Shown piece after piece: positions 37,778 through 46,042 of a DNA stretch of 64,000 nucleotides; positions within the stretch are counted from its first letter, which is position 1; the number at the start of each line of letters is the position of its first letter. Under the pieces are notes generated by a model. That model was not told the DNA's origin. It saw nothing but the letters and a program-made list of their open reading frames with translations, and made no database searches. The position numbers were made by a program, and so were the translations under genes. Source of the stretch: Microbacterium ureisolvens (GTDB lineage: Bacteria; Actinomycetota; Actinomycetes; Actinomycetales; Microbacteriaceae); the NCBI RefSeq assembly GCF_015278315.1, contig NZ_JADIJE010000003.1:372001-436000 (forward strand). Reading direction: 5' to 3'.

Positions 37778-38724
37778 CGCTGCACCTTCCCTCGGCTGCG
37801 GGTTATGGTCGCCTGGATCACGCCGAGGATCACGATGACCGCGAAGAAGACGTACGAGATGGCCGCCGAATAGCCGAAGCGGTAGCCCACGAAGCCGGTC
37901 TCGTAGATGTACTGCACGATGGACCGGGTCGTGTCGCTCGAGAGGCCGCCCATCATCTGGTATGCCTGGTCGAACAGCTTCAGCGAAGCGAGCACCTGCA
38001 GGATCACGACGACGACGGTCACTGGACCCAGCTGCGGCAGCGTGATGGACCACATCTGCCGCCACGAGCCGGCGCCGTCGATCGCGGCGGCCTCGTACTG
38101 CTGCTGTGGGATGTTCTGCAGCGCCGCCAGGTACAGCAGGAAGTTGAAGCCCACCGTCCACCACACGGTCGCGATGACGATCGCGTACATGTTGGTCGCG
38201 GGGTTCTGCAGCCATGCGATCGGCTCCAGCCCGAACCACTGCAGGATGGCGTTGGCCGCGCCGATCTGCGGGTTGAAGATCCAGACCCAGATCTGCGAGA
38301 TCACCGTGGAGGCGAGCAGGTACGGCATGAAGAACGACAGCCGCCACAGCCATTGGCCCGGGAGCCCCCTGTCGACCAGCAGCGCCATGATGAGGGCCAG
38401 CAGCACCAGCGGGATTGTGGAGAGGATCGTGAACCACGCCGTGTTGCCGAGCGATCGCCACATCACCGGATCGGTGAGCGCCTCGGCGTAGTTGGCGAAT
38501 CCGACGAATGCGCCGCCCGCGCCGGTCAGCGACTGGTTGGTGAAGCTGAGGTAGATGCCGTGGGCGATCGGCCACACCAGGAACAGCAGGAAGGCGATGA
38601 GGAACGGCGTCAGGAAGCCGAAGGCGATGGCGGTGTTGCGCCGCCCGGCGCGCCGGGTTCGGCCGGTGGCGGCGTCCGGACGCGCGATCGCGGCGGTGCC
38701 GCGGGCCTGTACAGCGGTGCTCAT
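37774..38724 (-). CDS. Carbohydrate ABC transporter permease, MalF-type
   Basis: Permease of 316 aa with six helices and the EAA loop QYEAAAIDGAGSWRQMW. It forms the channel with the MalG-type partner. ATG 38724 overlaps the binding-protein stop (ATGA) and its own stop overlaps the next start, so all three transport genes are tightly coupled. The long frame reading upstream through the binding-protein gene is a shadow. Confidence 0.92.
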   Translation of the reverse strand: MSTAVQARGTAAIARPDAATGRTRRAGRRNTAIAFGFLTPFLIAFLLFLVWPIAHGIYLSFTNQSLTGAGGAFVGFANYAEALTDPVMWRSLGNTAWFTILSTIPLVLLALIMALLVDRGLPGQWLWRLSFFMPYLLASTVISQIWVWIFNPQIGAANAILQWFGLEPIAWLQNPATNMYAIVIATVWWTVGFNFLLYLAALQNIPQQQYEAAAIDGAGSWRQMWSITLPQLGPVTVVVVILQVLASLKLFDQAYQMMGGLSSDTTRSIVQYIYETGFVGYRFGYSAAISYVFFAVIVILGVIQATITRSRGKVQR

Positions 38725-40055
38725 GCGTTCCACGTCCCTTCGGGGTCCGCAGGGTTGGGGAGGGACAGCTGCTGGTTCATCCGAGAGCGGAACCTCGTGA
38801 TCGCCTCGGCCGGATCGGCGCCGCCAAGCAGCACGTTCTGGACGGCACCGCCGAAGTCGACCTGGAACTGCGAGCCCGACCCGGTGAACCACGCGGCGGG
38901 GTCGTAGCGCACGTCCTGAGCCGCGTCGGCGTAATGCGCCTGCGGCATGAGCTCGGCGTACTCCGGTGACTCGGTGACTGGTAGATACGCGGGGATGTGG
39001 CCGGCTTCCGCCCAGCCGAGCGACCCTTTCAGCAGATCGGCGACGAATTGGTAGGTGAGGTCGCGGGCCTCGGGGTCCGGCGCGCTCTGGTGGGGGAGCG
39101 TGAACGAGTGCGAGTCGGCGTACACGGCGGGTGTGCCGTAGAGCGTCGGGATGGTCATGGCGTCGAACGGGAGGTCCTGCCCCTGCATCGTCCGCAGCTC
39201 CCACACTCCGGTGAGGAACATGCCGCTGCGGCCGGTGGCGAATTCGGCGACGGCGGTCGCGTAGTCCGCCTCGCGCGCCGCGATCTCGTCGTCGAGCAGC
39301 TGCTGCATGAACGAGAGGGATTCGACCGCGGCATCCTCGTCCATGTCGGCCTCCCCGCCGTCCGGAAGCTCGATCTCCAGACCGTGCTGCGTGTACAGGG
39401 TGTAGAACAGCCGCCACATCTGGGCGCCGTCGCCCAGGTACCCGTACGACAGCCCGTGGCCGTCGGACTCGGCCGTGACCGCGCGGCAGAGCTCGAGGAA
39501 CTCCTCGGGCGACTCCGGCCGCATCAGCTGGCCGTCGGAGTCCAGGGCGCCCGCCCTGCCGCAGATGTCGGTGTTGTACATGAGGACGAAGGGGTGCGCG
39601 TCGAGCGCGACGCTGTAGAGCTCGTCGCGCTGGAACCCCTTATCCCAGATGGCCGCCGGGAACGTGGACTCCTCGACGCCGAGTTCGGCGAGGCGATCGA
39701 CGTCCCACGGGTCGAGCAGGCCGCCCGGCGCGTAGCCGGCGACACGGGTGGCGTGCATGATGGCGAGGTCGGGTGCGCGCCCGCCGGTCGCGGCCATCGC
39801 CAGCTTCGTGTAGTACGGAGTGCCCCACGAGAGCACCGTCGGCCGCACGTAGTAGGCGTTCTGGGCGGCGTTCGCGGTGTCGATGAGTCCGGACATCGTC
39901 ACGCCGTCGCCGCCGCTGAGCAGGTGCCAGAACTGCAGGGTGCGCACATCCGACGCCCGGGCACCCGGCGCGCACGCGGCGAGCAGCGCCGTGCCCGCGA
40001 GCGCCGTCGCGCCGGAGAGGAATCGCCTTCGACTGAACTCGGCGGATCCGGTCAT
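38721..40055 (-). CDS. Carbohydrate ABC transporter substrate-binding lipoprotein
   Basis: Extracellular binding protein of 444 aa in solute-binding family 1. The signal has twin arginines (SRRRF at 8-12) and a lipobox LLAAC with C28, so it is probably a Tat-exported lipoprotein. The mature protein shows LQFWHLLSGGDG and the usual two-lobe layout. ATG 40055 follows AAGGAG. First gene of the operon binding protein-permease-permease-GH51. The ligand is inferred to be an arabinose-containing oligosaccharide from the glycosidase. Confidence 0.9.
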   Translation of the reverse strand: MTGSAEFSRRRFLSGATALAGTALLAACAPGARASDVRTLQFWHLLSGGDGVTMSGLIDTANAAQNAYYVRPTVLSWGTPYYTKLAMAATGGRAPDLAIMHATRVAGYAPGGLLDPWDVDRLAELGVEESTFPAAIWDKGFQRDELYSVALDAHPFVLMYNTDICGRAGALDSDGQLMRPESPEEFLELCRAVTAESDGHGLSYGYLGDGAQMWRLFYTLYTQHGLEIELPDGGEADMDEDAAVESLSFMQQLLDDEIAAREADYATAVAEFATGRSGMFLTGVWELRTMQGQDLPFDAMTIPTLYGTPAVYADSHSFTLPHQSAPDPEARDLTYQFVADLLKGSLGWAEAGHIPAYLPVTESPEYAELMPQAHYADAAQDVRYDPAAWFTGSGSQFQVDFGGAVQNVLLGGADPAEAITRFRSRMNQQLSLPNPADPEGTWNA

Positions 40056-40172
40056 GTCACTCCTTCGTGAACGCCCCCTCCTGCGAGCATGGCCCGCACC
40101 CGGCCCGGAACGGAAAGCCCTTGACCGGCTTCCGTCGGAGCGGTATCGCATCGCAGCTCCGACAGACGAAGA

Positions 40173-40199
40173 ATGCCGCGACCCGTCGGGTCGCGGCAT
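40173..40199. terminator. GGATGCCGCG-family hairpin after the RibD-like gene
   Basis: Arms ATGCCGCGACCC (40173-40184) and GGGTCGCGGCAT (40188-40199) with a GTC loop, 24 bases beyond the stop of the minus-strand RibD-like gene. Confidence 0.8.
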
Positions 40200-40223
40200 C
40201 CGTTCTCGACCGTCGGACACGGG

Positions 40224-40814
40224 TCAGTCGCGCACGCGTTCGTAGCGGGCCACGATCGCACCGGACGACGACACCGTGCTGTCGGCGAGCCGCCAGCTGC
40301 TGCGCGGCAGGTCGGTCTCCCACAGCCGGCGCCCGCCTGACAGGATCTCGGGCACGTACACGATCGACAGCACGTCGATCTCGCCGGCGGCCAGGAGCGC
40401 CCGCATGATGCTGACGCTGGACAGGATGAGGATGTCGCCGCCGGGCTCGCCGCGCAGCTCCCGCACGATCGCGGCCGTGTCCCCTGCGCGCACGCGCGCA
40501 TCGGGCCAGGAGCTGGTGCCTGTCGACGAGAGCACGACCTTGTCGACGCCGGTGAGCCAGTCCGCGAAGGCCTTGTCTTTCGGATGGGTCGCGGGGTCGG
40601 CGCCGATCATCGGCCATACCGCGTGATAGCCCTCGGAATTGAAGCTGCCGAGGAGCGCGGTGGTGGCGCTGGCGGTGAGGTCGGCGAGGTGATCGCGGAT
40701 CTCGTCGGTCGACGAATGCGGGATGACCCACATCATGTCGGCGGGCCCGTCGGGTCCGGTGATGCGTCCGTCGATCGTGACGATGATGTTCGCGATGATG
40801 CGGCGTGCGCTCAT
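40224..40814 (-). CDS. Dihydrofolate reductase-like protein (RibD C-terminal domain)
   Basis: Protein of 196 aa with a DHFR-type RibD_C domain. RIIANIIVTIDGRITGP is the N-terminal strand-loop, and GGDILILSSVSIMRALLAAGEID the cofactor-side segment. The deaminase domain of RibD is absent, so it is not the riboflavin enzyme itself; such proteins are usually unassigned NADPH reductases. ATG 40814 follows AAAGGA. Monocistronic with a good hairpin terminator. Confidence 0.88.
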   Translation of the reverse strand: MSARRIIANIIVTIDGRITGPDGPADMMWVIPHSSTDEIRDHLADLTASATTALLGSFNSEGYHAVWPMIGADPATHPKDKAFADWLTGVDKVVLSSTGTSSWPDARVRAGDTAAIVRELRGEPGGDILILSSVSIMRALLAAGEIDVLSIVYVPEILSGGRRLWETDLPRSSWRLADSTVSSSGAIVARYERVRD

Positions 40815-40886
40815 GGCCTGTCCTTTCGTCGATGGGCCTTCACCCGGTCCGTCGAACGAAAGGTCGGCGGATCGACAGCGCAGCAC

Positions 40887-40926
40887 GACGGATGCCGCGA
40901 CCCTGTGTCGGGTCGCGGCATCCGTC
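40887..40926. terminator. GGATGCCGCG-family hairpin after the SRPBCC gene
   Basis: Perfect 17-bp arms (40887-40903, 40910-40926; GACGGATGCCGCGACCC) with a TGTGTC loop, 14 bases past the stop of the minus-strand SRPBCC gene. Confidence 0.85.
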
Positions 40927-40940
40927 ATCGCATCGTGGGG

Positions 40941-41396
40941 TCAGCGGGGCACGTCGCCGCGCCACGCGCCGGTCTCGCGCGGCGCGCTCTCGATGAACTT
41001 CTTGAAGTTCTCGAGGTCCTTCTTCACGGCGTGCTTGCCGGCGCCGACGAGCGACCCGAGCTTCTCGATCGCGTCGGTCGGCTCCCAGTCGATCTGCACG
41101 GTCACACGCGAGGTCGTGTCGTCGAGCTTGTGGAAGGTGACGACGCCGGCGTGCGCGGTCTCACCGTTCGTGCTCCGCCACGCGACCCTCTCGTCGGGGT
41201 GCTGCTCGGTGATCTCGGCGTCGAACTCGCGCTCGAAGGGTCCGACCTTGACCTTCCAGTGGGTGTGAGTGTCGTCGAGCTGGGTGATGGACTCGACCTC
41301 GTCCAGGAAGTTCGGGAAGCTCTCGAACTGGGTCCACTGGTTGTAGGCCATGGAAACCGGCACGTCGACGTCGATGGTCTCGATGATCTGAGTCAT
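40941..41396 (-). CDS. SRPBCC / polyketide cyclase-type protein
   Basis: Single START-like domain of 151 aa. ETIDVDVPVSMAYNQWTQFE and FPNFLDEVESI are the typical N-terminal strand and helix; a hydrophobic ligand cavity is expected. There is no membrane segment. ATG 41396 follows GGAGG at close spacing. Proteins of this subfamily often accompany envelope-stress genes, but no function is known. Followed by a perfect terminator. Confidence 0.88.
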   Translation of the reverse strand: MTQIIETIDVDVPVSMAYNQWTQFESFPNFLDEVESITQLDDTHTHWKVKVGPFEREFDAEITEQHPDERVAWRSTNGETAHAGVVTFHKLDDTTSRVTVQIDWEPTDAIEKLGSLVGAGKHAVKKDLENFKKFIESAPRETGAWRGDVPR

Positions 41397-41485
41397 GCCT
41401 CCAGCGTGCGTGCCGACCCCGCCGCACCGCATCCCCTTGACGTGAGCGCCGCAGCCATCTAAAAGCCGTGACGGATGCCGCGGCC

Positions 41486-42415
41486 TCACTTCCTGCCGGC
41501 CGCGCCGGTGGTCGGGGCGTCCAGAGCCGTGCCCGATCCGGCGTCCTCGGTGCTGCGCGAGATGAGATTGGTGGCCCACCGCTCGTTGAATCCCGCGAGG
41601 AACCCGACAGCACCCCAGAAGAACCAGCTCTCGATCCGGCCTTCGGGGATGACGAACGCCTCCGAGAGCAGCCCGCTCTTGAGCAGGAACACGATCGCGG
41701 CGGCGAAGAACCAGCCGAGGAAGATCCGGTACGTGGCGATGCCGCTGTCGGCGACCTCGATCGTGAGGTGCTGCATGCGGTGCATCCGCAGGAGCACGCT
41801 GACGCAGGCACCCGCCGCGCCGGCGCCGATGGCGACCAGCACGTCGCGCAGCGCGTCAGCCTGGTCGAGGGGGATGGATCCGTTCTGCCAGAGCATCATC
41901 ACGGCGGCGCCCAGGCCGCCGATGATCACGACGAAGGTCAGCGCGACGCCACGGAACAGCCCGCGGGCGTATCGGCGCCGGGCGATCTCGCCCTCGCGGC
42001 GCTTGAGGAAGTCGTCCGCGTACTTCAGCCGCTCATCGAGCGCGGCGACCCCGGCGGGGTGGGGCTCTGGGCCTGCGAACCCGGCGGCCGCGATGCGCAC
42101 CGCCTCGTGGACCAGCTCGTCGAGGGTGCGCACGTCGTCGCCGCGGAGGAGGAACCGGCCTCGCAGGCGCACCTCGTCGAGCCGGCCGAACTGCGCCGGT
42201 GCTGTCGTCGCGACCTGGTATGCCGCCGCGCGGAAATCGAGATCGGCGTCCTGCAGCAGGCCGACGGGAGGATTCTCCCGTTCGTCGTCGCGTCGCTCGG
42301 TGGCACGCAGCCGTGCGGCGTTGGGGATGCGGGCCAGCTGGATCCTCAGCCACGTCAGCCAGGACGCGTCGCCGACGCCTCCGACGCCCGGCGCGGGCGA
42401 TGCTGCTTGGGCCAT
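41486..42415 (-). CDS. Hypothetical membrane protein, four predicted helices
   Basis: Protein of 309 aa that I do not recognise. The N-terminal half is soluble and helical with charged segments (RATERRDDEREN, LDERLKYADDFLKRR). The second half has four hydrophobic helices, including TFVVIIGGLGAAVMMLW and IFLGWFFAAAIVFLL, separated by LLRMHRMQHLTIEVA. ATG 42415 follows GGAGG nine bases upstream. The tail is Ala/Thr/Gly-rich. Monocistronic between the SRPBCC gene and msrA. Confidence 0.75.
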   Translation of the reverse strand: MAQAASPAPGVGGVGDASWLTWLRIQLARIPNAARLRATERRDDERENPPVGLLQDADLDFRAAAYQVATTAPAQFGRLDEVRLRGRFLLRGDDVRTLDELVHEAVRIAAAGFAGPEPHPAGVAALDERLKYADDFLKRREGEIARRRYARGLFRGVALTFVVIIGGLGAAVMMLWQNGSIPLDQADALRDVLVAIGAGAAGACVSVLLRMHRMQHLTIEVADSGIATYRIFLGWFFAAAIVFLLKSGLLSEAFVIPEGRIESWFFWGAVGFLAGFNERWATNLISRSTEDAGSGTALDAPTTGAAGRK

Positions 42416-42496
42416 GTCGCGCCTCCTCACCCTCGCGCAGTCACGACGCTGTGGAGGAGGGATCGCGGCCCGCGGGTGATACCCCCGTGAAGACGA

Positions 42497-42530
42497 CGGA
42501 TGCCGCGACCCGGCCGGGTCGCGGCATCCG
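42497..42530. terminator. Perfect GGATGCCGCG-family palindrome after msrA
   Basis: Two 17-bp arms (42497-42513, 42514-42530) without a spacer, 13 bases beyond the msrA stop on the minus strand. Likely the terminator of the msrB-msrA operon. Confidence 0.85.
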
Positions 42531-42543
42531 CTCTCGTCTTCTC

Positions 42544-43098
42544 CTACGCCGTCGCGTCGGCGCGCTTGGGCAGCACCCAGCCCGCGCGGGGGAAGTGGCA
42601 GGTGTACCCGTTCGGGATGCGGATCAGGTAGTCCTGGTGCTCGGGCTCGGCCTCCCAGAACGGGCCCTCGGGCTCGATCGTGGTGACGGCCTTGCCCGGC
42701 CACAGGCCCGAAGCGTCGACGTCGGCGATGGTGTCGCGCGCGACCCGCTCCTGCTCAGGGGAGAGCGGGAAGATCGCGGAGCGGTAGCTCAAGCCGATGT
42801 CGTTGCCCTGACGGTTCAGGGTCGACGGGTCGTGGATCTGGAAGAAGAACGCGAGGATGTCGCGGTACGTGGTCTTCTCGGGATCGAAGACGATCTCCAC
42901 GGCCTCGGCGTGACCAGGGTGCTTGCGGTAGGTCGCGTGCGCGTTCTCACCGCCGGTGTAGCCGACGCGCGTGTCGAGCACGCCGGGCTGGCGGCGGATG
43001 AGGTCCTCCATGCCCCAGAAACAGCCGCCGGCGAGGACCGCCGTCTCGGTGCCCGGGGTGCGGGTGATCTCGCCGGTGTCGAAGGGACCGCTGGTCAT
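42544..43098 (-). CDS. msrA: Peptide-methionine (S)-S-oxide reductase MsrA
   Basis: Repairs S-methionine sulfoxide in proteins. Protein of 184 aa with the catalytic GCFWG motif (C26) and [18 protein letters not shown] and SYRSAIF signatures. The ATG at 43098 overlaps the msrB stop (ATGA), so both repair enzymes are made together. The tail has [13 protein letters not shown] with a further cysteine that could resolve the sulfenic acid. Confidence 0.95.
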   Translation of the reverse strand: MTSGPFDTGEITRTPGTETAVLAGGCFWGMEDLIRRQPGVLDTRVGYTGGENAHATYRKHPGHAEAVEIVFDPEKTTYRDILAFFFQIHDPSTLNRQGNDIGLSYRSAIFPLSPEQERVARDTIADVDASGLWPGKAVTTIEPEGPFWEAEPEHQDYLIRIPNGYTCHFPRAGWVLPKRADATA

Positions 43099-43580
43099 GA
43101 TGCGTGCTCCTGGTTCTCGGGGTTCTGGTCGCTGAGCTTGTCGAAGCGGTCGGCGTACGCGCCGTAGCCCTCGTCCTCGAGCGACGAGGCGGGCACGAAG
43201 CGCAGTGCGGCCGAGTTCATGCAGTATCTCAGGCCGCCGGCCTGCCGGGGGCCGTCGGGGAAGACGTGACCCAGATGGCTGTCGGCGCCCGATGAGCGCA
43301 CCTCGGTGCGCGGCAGCAGCAGCTTCCAGTCCTTCTTGGTCGTGACGGCATCGGGCTCGATCGGCTTGGTGAAGCTCGGCCACCCGGTTCCGCTGTCGTA
43401 CTTGTCGACCGACGAGAACAGGGGCTGGCCGGACACCACGTCGACGTAGATGCCGGGCTCGTGGTTGTTCCAGTACGCGTTGCGGAACGCCGGCTCGGTG
43501 CCGTCCTCCTGCGTGACGCGGTACTGGGTGTCGGTGAGGCGGCTGAGCGCCTCGGGGGTCCTGCGGTAGTCGTTGCTCAC
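43095..43580 (-). CDS. msrB: Peptide-methionine (R)-S-oxide reductase MsrB
   Basis: Repairs R-methionine sulfoxide; 161 aa. [14 protein letters not shown] and [14 protein letters not shown] with catalytic C120 are clear. The four zinc-binding cysteines of many MsrB proteins are absent and C120 is the only cysteine, so it belongs to the zinc-free type and must be recycled directly by thioredoxin or another thiol. First gene of the msrBA operon; it fits the Mn-catalase and Dps theme elsewhere in the window. Confidence 0.95.
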   Translation of the reverse strand: MSNDYRRTPEALSRLTDTQYRVTQEDGTEPAFRNAYWNNHEPGIYVDVVSGQPLFSSVDKYDSGTGWPSFTKPIEPDAVTTKKDWKLLLPRTEVRSSGADSHLGHVFPDGPRQAGGLRYCMNSAALRFVPASSLEDEGYGAYADRFDKLSDQNPENQEHAS

Positions 43581-43778
43581 GATTCCTCCAGTTCGACGCG
43601 GCTGGCTGCGGCGTCACAGAGAAGAACCGATGCCCGTGCCGATTTGGTCCCGCGAACCTGGGAGCGAGCTTCGAGTTCTCGCGGCGGGCTGCATCGGTCG
43701 CGGATGCATATGCTCCCGCAACATCCGCTCGCCTGGACTGGGAGGACCGGTCCGCAGCGGGCCGCGAGGGAGGACCAT

Positions 43779-44240
43779 ATGTCGGAGATCATCAGGACGC
43801 GGCGCCGCCGCGTGCGCGCCGTCGCGGTGCTGGCCGCGGCGGCGGCCGTGACGCTGCTGACGCTCGGACCGCGATCACTCGTCGCCCCCGCCCGTGGTGC
43901 GTTCCTGGGGCTTCTCGCCGACATCGCCCCGCTGGAGGCGTGGTTCCCCGGCGGAGACGCGGAGCGCGCCCTCAACACGGCCATGTTCGTGCCCTTCGGC
44001 GCCGCGCTGGCGATGATCCTCAGCCGGCGCGCTTGGCCGATCGCCATCCTCGCCGGACTTGCGGCGTCGACGTTCGTGGAGTGCCTGCAGGCGTCGATCC
44101 CCGGCCGGGTGCCTGATCTGCGCGATGTCGTGTGGAACACCGTGGGCGCCGCGATCGGCGCGGTCGCGGTCACCGCGGTCCGGCTGATGCTCGCGGCCGG
44201 CCGGCGCGATCGTCAGCGGGGCAGGGTGACGCGCACGTGA
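43779..44240 (+). CDS. VanZ-like family membrane protein
   Basis: Membrane protein of 153 aa with three to four helices. [48 protein letters not shown] match the VanZ-like family: the NxxxFxPxG and DxxDvxxNtxG motifs are both present. ATG 43779 has GAGGGAGG nine bases upstream. VanZ-type proteins give low-level teicoplanin resistance in enterococci; in most bacteria the role is unknown. Its 3' end overlaps the convergent sensor kinase by 28 bases. Confidence 0.88.
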   Translation: MSEIIRTRRRRVRAVAVLAAAAAVTLLTLGPRSLVAPARGAFLGLLADIAPLEAWFPGGDAERALNTAMFVPFGAALAMILSRRAWPIAILAGLAASTFVECLQASIPGRVPDLRDVVWNTVGAAIGAVAVTAVRLMLAAGRRDRQRGRVTRT

Positions 44241-45307
44241 AGCCCGCCCTCGGGCAGAGCCGACACGAACAGTGCTCCGTGATGCGCGCGCACGATCGTG
44301 GCGACGACGGCGAGCCCGAGTCCGGACCCCTCGACCTCGCTCGCCCGTCGCGTGCGCCCGGCGCCGCGCACGAACGGCTCGGTGAGCGTCGCCGCGACGT
44401 CGGGGGAGAGCACCGGGCCGCTGTTGGCGACCGACAGCTCGACGCCGGGGGAGTCCGAGACCGTCACGTGAACCCAGCCCTCGTCGACGTTGTGCACGAC
44501 GGCGTTGTGCACGAGATTCGCGACGAGCTGAGACAGAAGCGTGCGATTGCCACGGACCACCACCGGCGAGAGGGCCGTGTGCAGACGGATGCCGCGGGCC
44601 GCGGCATCCGTCTGCACAGCGTCGACCTCCTCGGCGACCAGCGCCCCGAGATCCACCGCCGTCGCCTCCATCGCCTGTCCTCGCCCCGCCCTCGCGAGGG
44701 CGAGGAGCGCCTCGGTCGTGGCGATCGCGCGGTCGTTGGTGGTGCCGATGCGGTGCAGCACGCTGTCGATGTCGCGGCCGGCCGGATCGGCCTCGGCGAC
44801 TTCGACGATGGTGCGGATGATCGCGTGGGGAGTGCGCAGTTCGTGCGAGGCGTTCGCGGCGAAACGCCTCTCTTCGTCGATCGTGTGCTGAACGCGGTCG
44901 AGCATCGCGTCGAGCGTGTCGGCGAGATCGGTGAGCTCGTCGCCGGCTCCCGGCAGGGCGACGCGCGTGTCGAGGTGGCCGTCGCGGGCGCGGCGGGCGG
45001 CATCGGTGATCCTCCGCAGCGGCCGCAGCACGAATCCGGCGAGCAGCCAGCCGCCGACGAGACCGAACACCACGAGAGCGGCCATCGCCCACCACGCGTA
45101 CCGGACGAAGACCTCGAGCAGATCGGAACGATTGGGCGCCCAGCCGCCGTCCATGACGTAGAGGGCGCGGTCTGGCACGAACCTCAGCAGCAGGAAGCCG
45201 ACGACGAACATCGCGACCCCAGCCACCACGAGGAAGGCGGCGTAGCTCAGCGCGAGCTTGATCCGCACGGAGAGGCCGCGCGAGCGCGGCGCGGAGCTTC
45301 CTGTCAT
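44213..45307 (-). CDS. Sensor histidine kinase (two-component, VanS-like position)
   Basis: Membrane kinase of 364 aa. Two helices (about 15-42 and 72-95) flank a short extracellular loop of ~30 residues; HAMP, then phospho-acceptor H155 in NASHELRTP, N box LVANLVHNAV and G box GSGLGLAVV. ATG 45307 overlaps the regulator stop (ATGA). An exact 35-base palindrome of the GGATGCCGCG type lies within the coding region and supplies residues 231-242 (TDAAARGIR). The cognate signal is unknown, but VanZ and VanY homologues flank the pair. Confidence 0.92.
   Translation of the reverse strand: MTGSSAPRSRGLSVRIKLALSYAAFLVVAGVAMFVVGFLLLRFVPDRALYVMDGGWAPNRSDLLEVFVRYAWWAMAALVVFGLVGGWLLAGFVLRPLRRITDAARRARDGHLDTRVALPGAGDELTDLADTLDAMLDRVQHTIDEERRFAANASHELRTPHAIIRTIVEVAEADPAGRDIDSVLHRIGTTNDRAIATTEALLALARAGRGQAMEATAVDLGALVAEEVDAVQTDAAARGIRLHTALSPVVVRGNRTLLSQLVANLVHNAVVHNVDEGWVHVTVSDSPGVELSVANSGPVLSPDVAATLTEPFVRGAGRTRRASEVEGSGLGLAVVATIVRAHHGALFVSALPEGGLHVRVTLPR
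44581..44615. repeat. GGATGCCGCG-family palindrome inside the kinase gene
   Basis: Perfect 17-bp arms (44581-44597, 44599-44615) around one G, the same core as the intergenic terminators at 8984 and 20730, but located in frame between the phospho-acceptor and ATP-binding parts of the kinase. Confidence 0.9.
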
Positions 45308-45963
45308 GTGCTCATCCGGTACCCGACGCCGGCCACCGTCTCGATCGCCCACGGTTCGCCGAGGCGCTTGCGCAGCGTCGAGATCGTGATGCGCACGGCG
45401 TTCGTGAAGGGATCGGCGTTCTCGTCCCACGCGCGCTCCAGAAGATCCTCGGCGCTGACGACCCCGCCATCGGCGACCATGAGCACCTCGAGCACCGCGA
45501 ACTGCTTGCGGGTGAGCCCGACGTACCGGCCGTCGCGGTAGACCTCGCGACGGAACGGATCGAGCCGGATGCCGGCCACCTCGACGATCGGCGGAGTCCC
45601 CGCGGCCGGACGTCGACCGAGCGCTCGCAGGCGCATGACGAGCTCGCGCAGCGCGAACGGCTTGGTGAGGTAGTCGTCCGCGCCGCTCTCGAAGCCGGCC
45701 GCCTTGTCGTCGAGCCGGTCGGCGGCCGTCAGCATGAGGATGCGGGGACCGGCCGGCGTCGCGGCGAGGCGACGGGCGATCTCATCGCCGTTGGGGCCTG
45801 GGATGTCGCGGTCGAGCACGACGACGTCGTACGTGTTGACCGCGAGCAGCTCGAGAGCCGAGTCCCCGTCGCCGGCGATGTCGGCGGCGATGGCCTCCAG
45901 CCGCAGCCCGTCACGGATCGCCTCGGCGAGGAACAGCTCGTCCTCGACGATCAGCACACGCAT
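45304..45963 (-). CDS. OmpR/PhoB-family response regulator
   Basis: Regulator of 219 aa. Receiver domain with E7/D8 acidic pocket (VEDE), phospho-acceptor D51 in VVLDRDIPG, threonine in MLTAAD and lysine in TKPFAL; a C-terminal winged helix contains GLTRKQFAVLEVL. ATG 45963 is preferred over GTG 45969 because TAGCCT (reverse complement of 45971-45976) lies seven bases upstream, the leaderless arrangement. First gene of the regulator-kinase operon and divergent from the VanY-like gene, a probable target. Confidence 0.92.
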   Translation of the reverse strand: MRVLIVEDELFLAEAIRDGLRLEAIAADIAGDGDSALELLAVNTYDVVVLDRDIPGPNGDEIARRLAATPAGPRILMLTAADRLDDKAAGFESGADDYLTKPFALRELVMRLRALGRRPAAGTPPIVEVAGIRLDPFRREVYRDGRYVGLTRKQFAVLEVLMVADGGVVSAEDLLERAWDENADPFTNAVRITISTLRKRLGEPWAIETVAGVGYRMST

Positions 45964-46042
45964 GCCCACCAGGCTAGATCGTCGGGGTTATCGCGGGTGT
46001 ATGCGTTTGCACGTACGCCAGGGCAACACGCGCTCGCGTGGA

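Noticed and set aside
40111..40133. LacI-type operator (GGAAAGCC...GGCTTCC) upstream of the sugar-binding protein
   Set aside because: Arms have unequal length and the site is about 60-80 bases from the gene with no promoter elements fixed; too weak to call.
40173..42530. The three similar GGATGCCGCG hairpins as a CRISPR-like or integron array
   Set aside because: They are spaced by whole genes, each sits just past a stop codon, and no spacer-like sequence lies between; terminators explain them.
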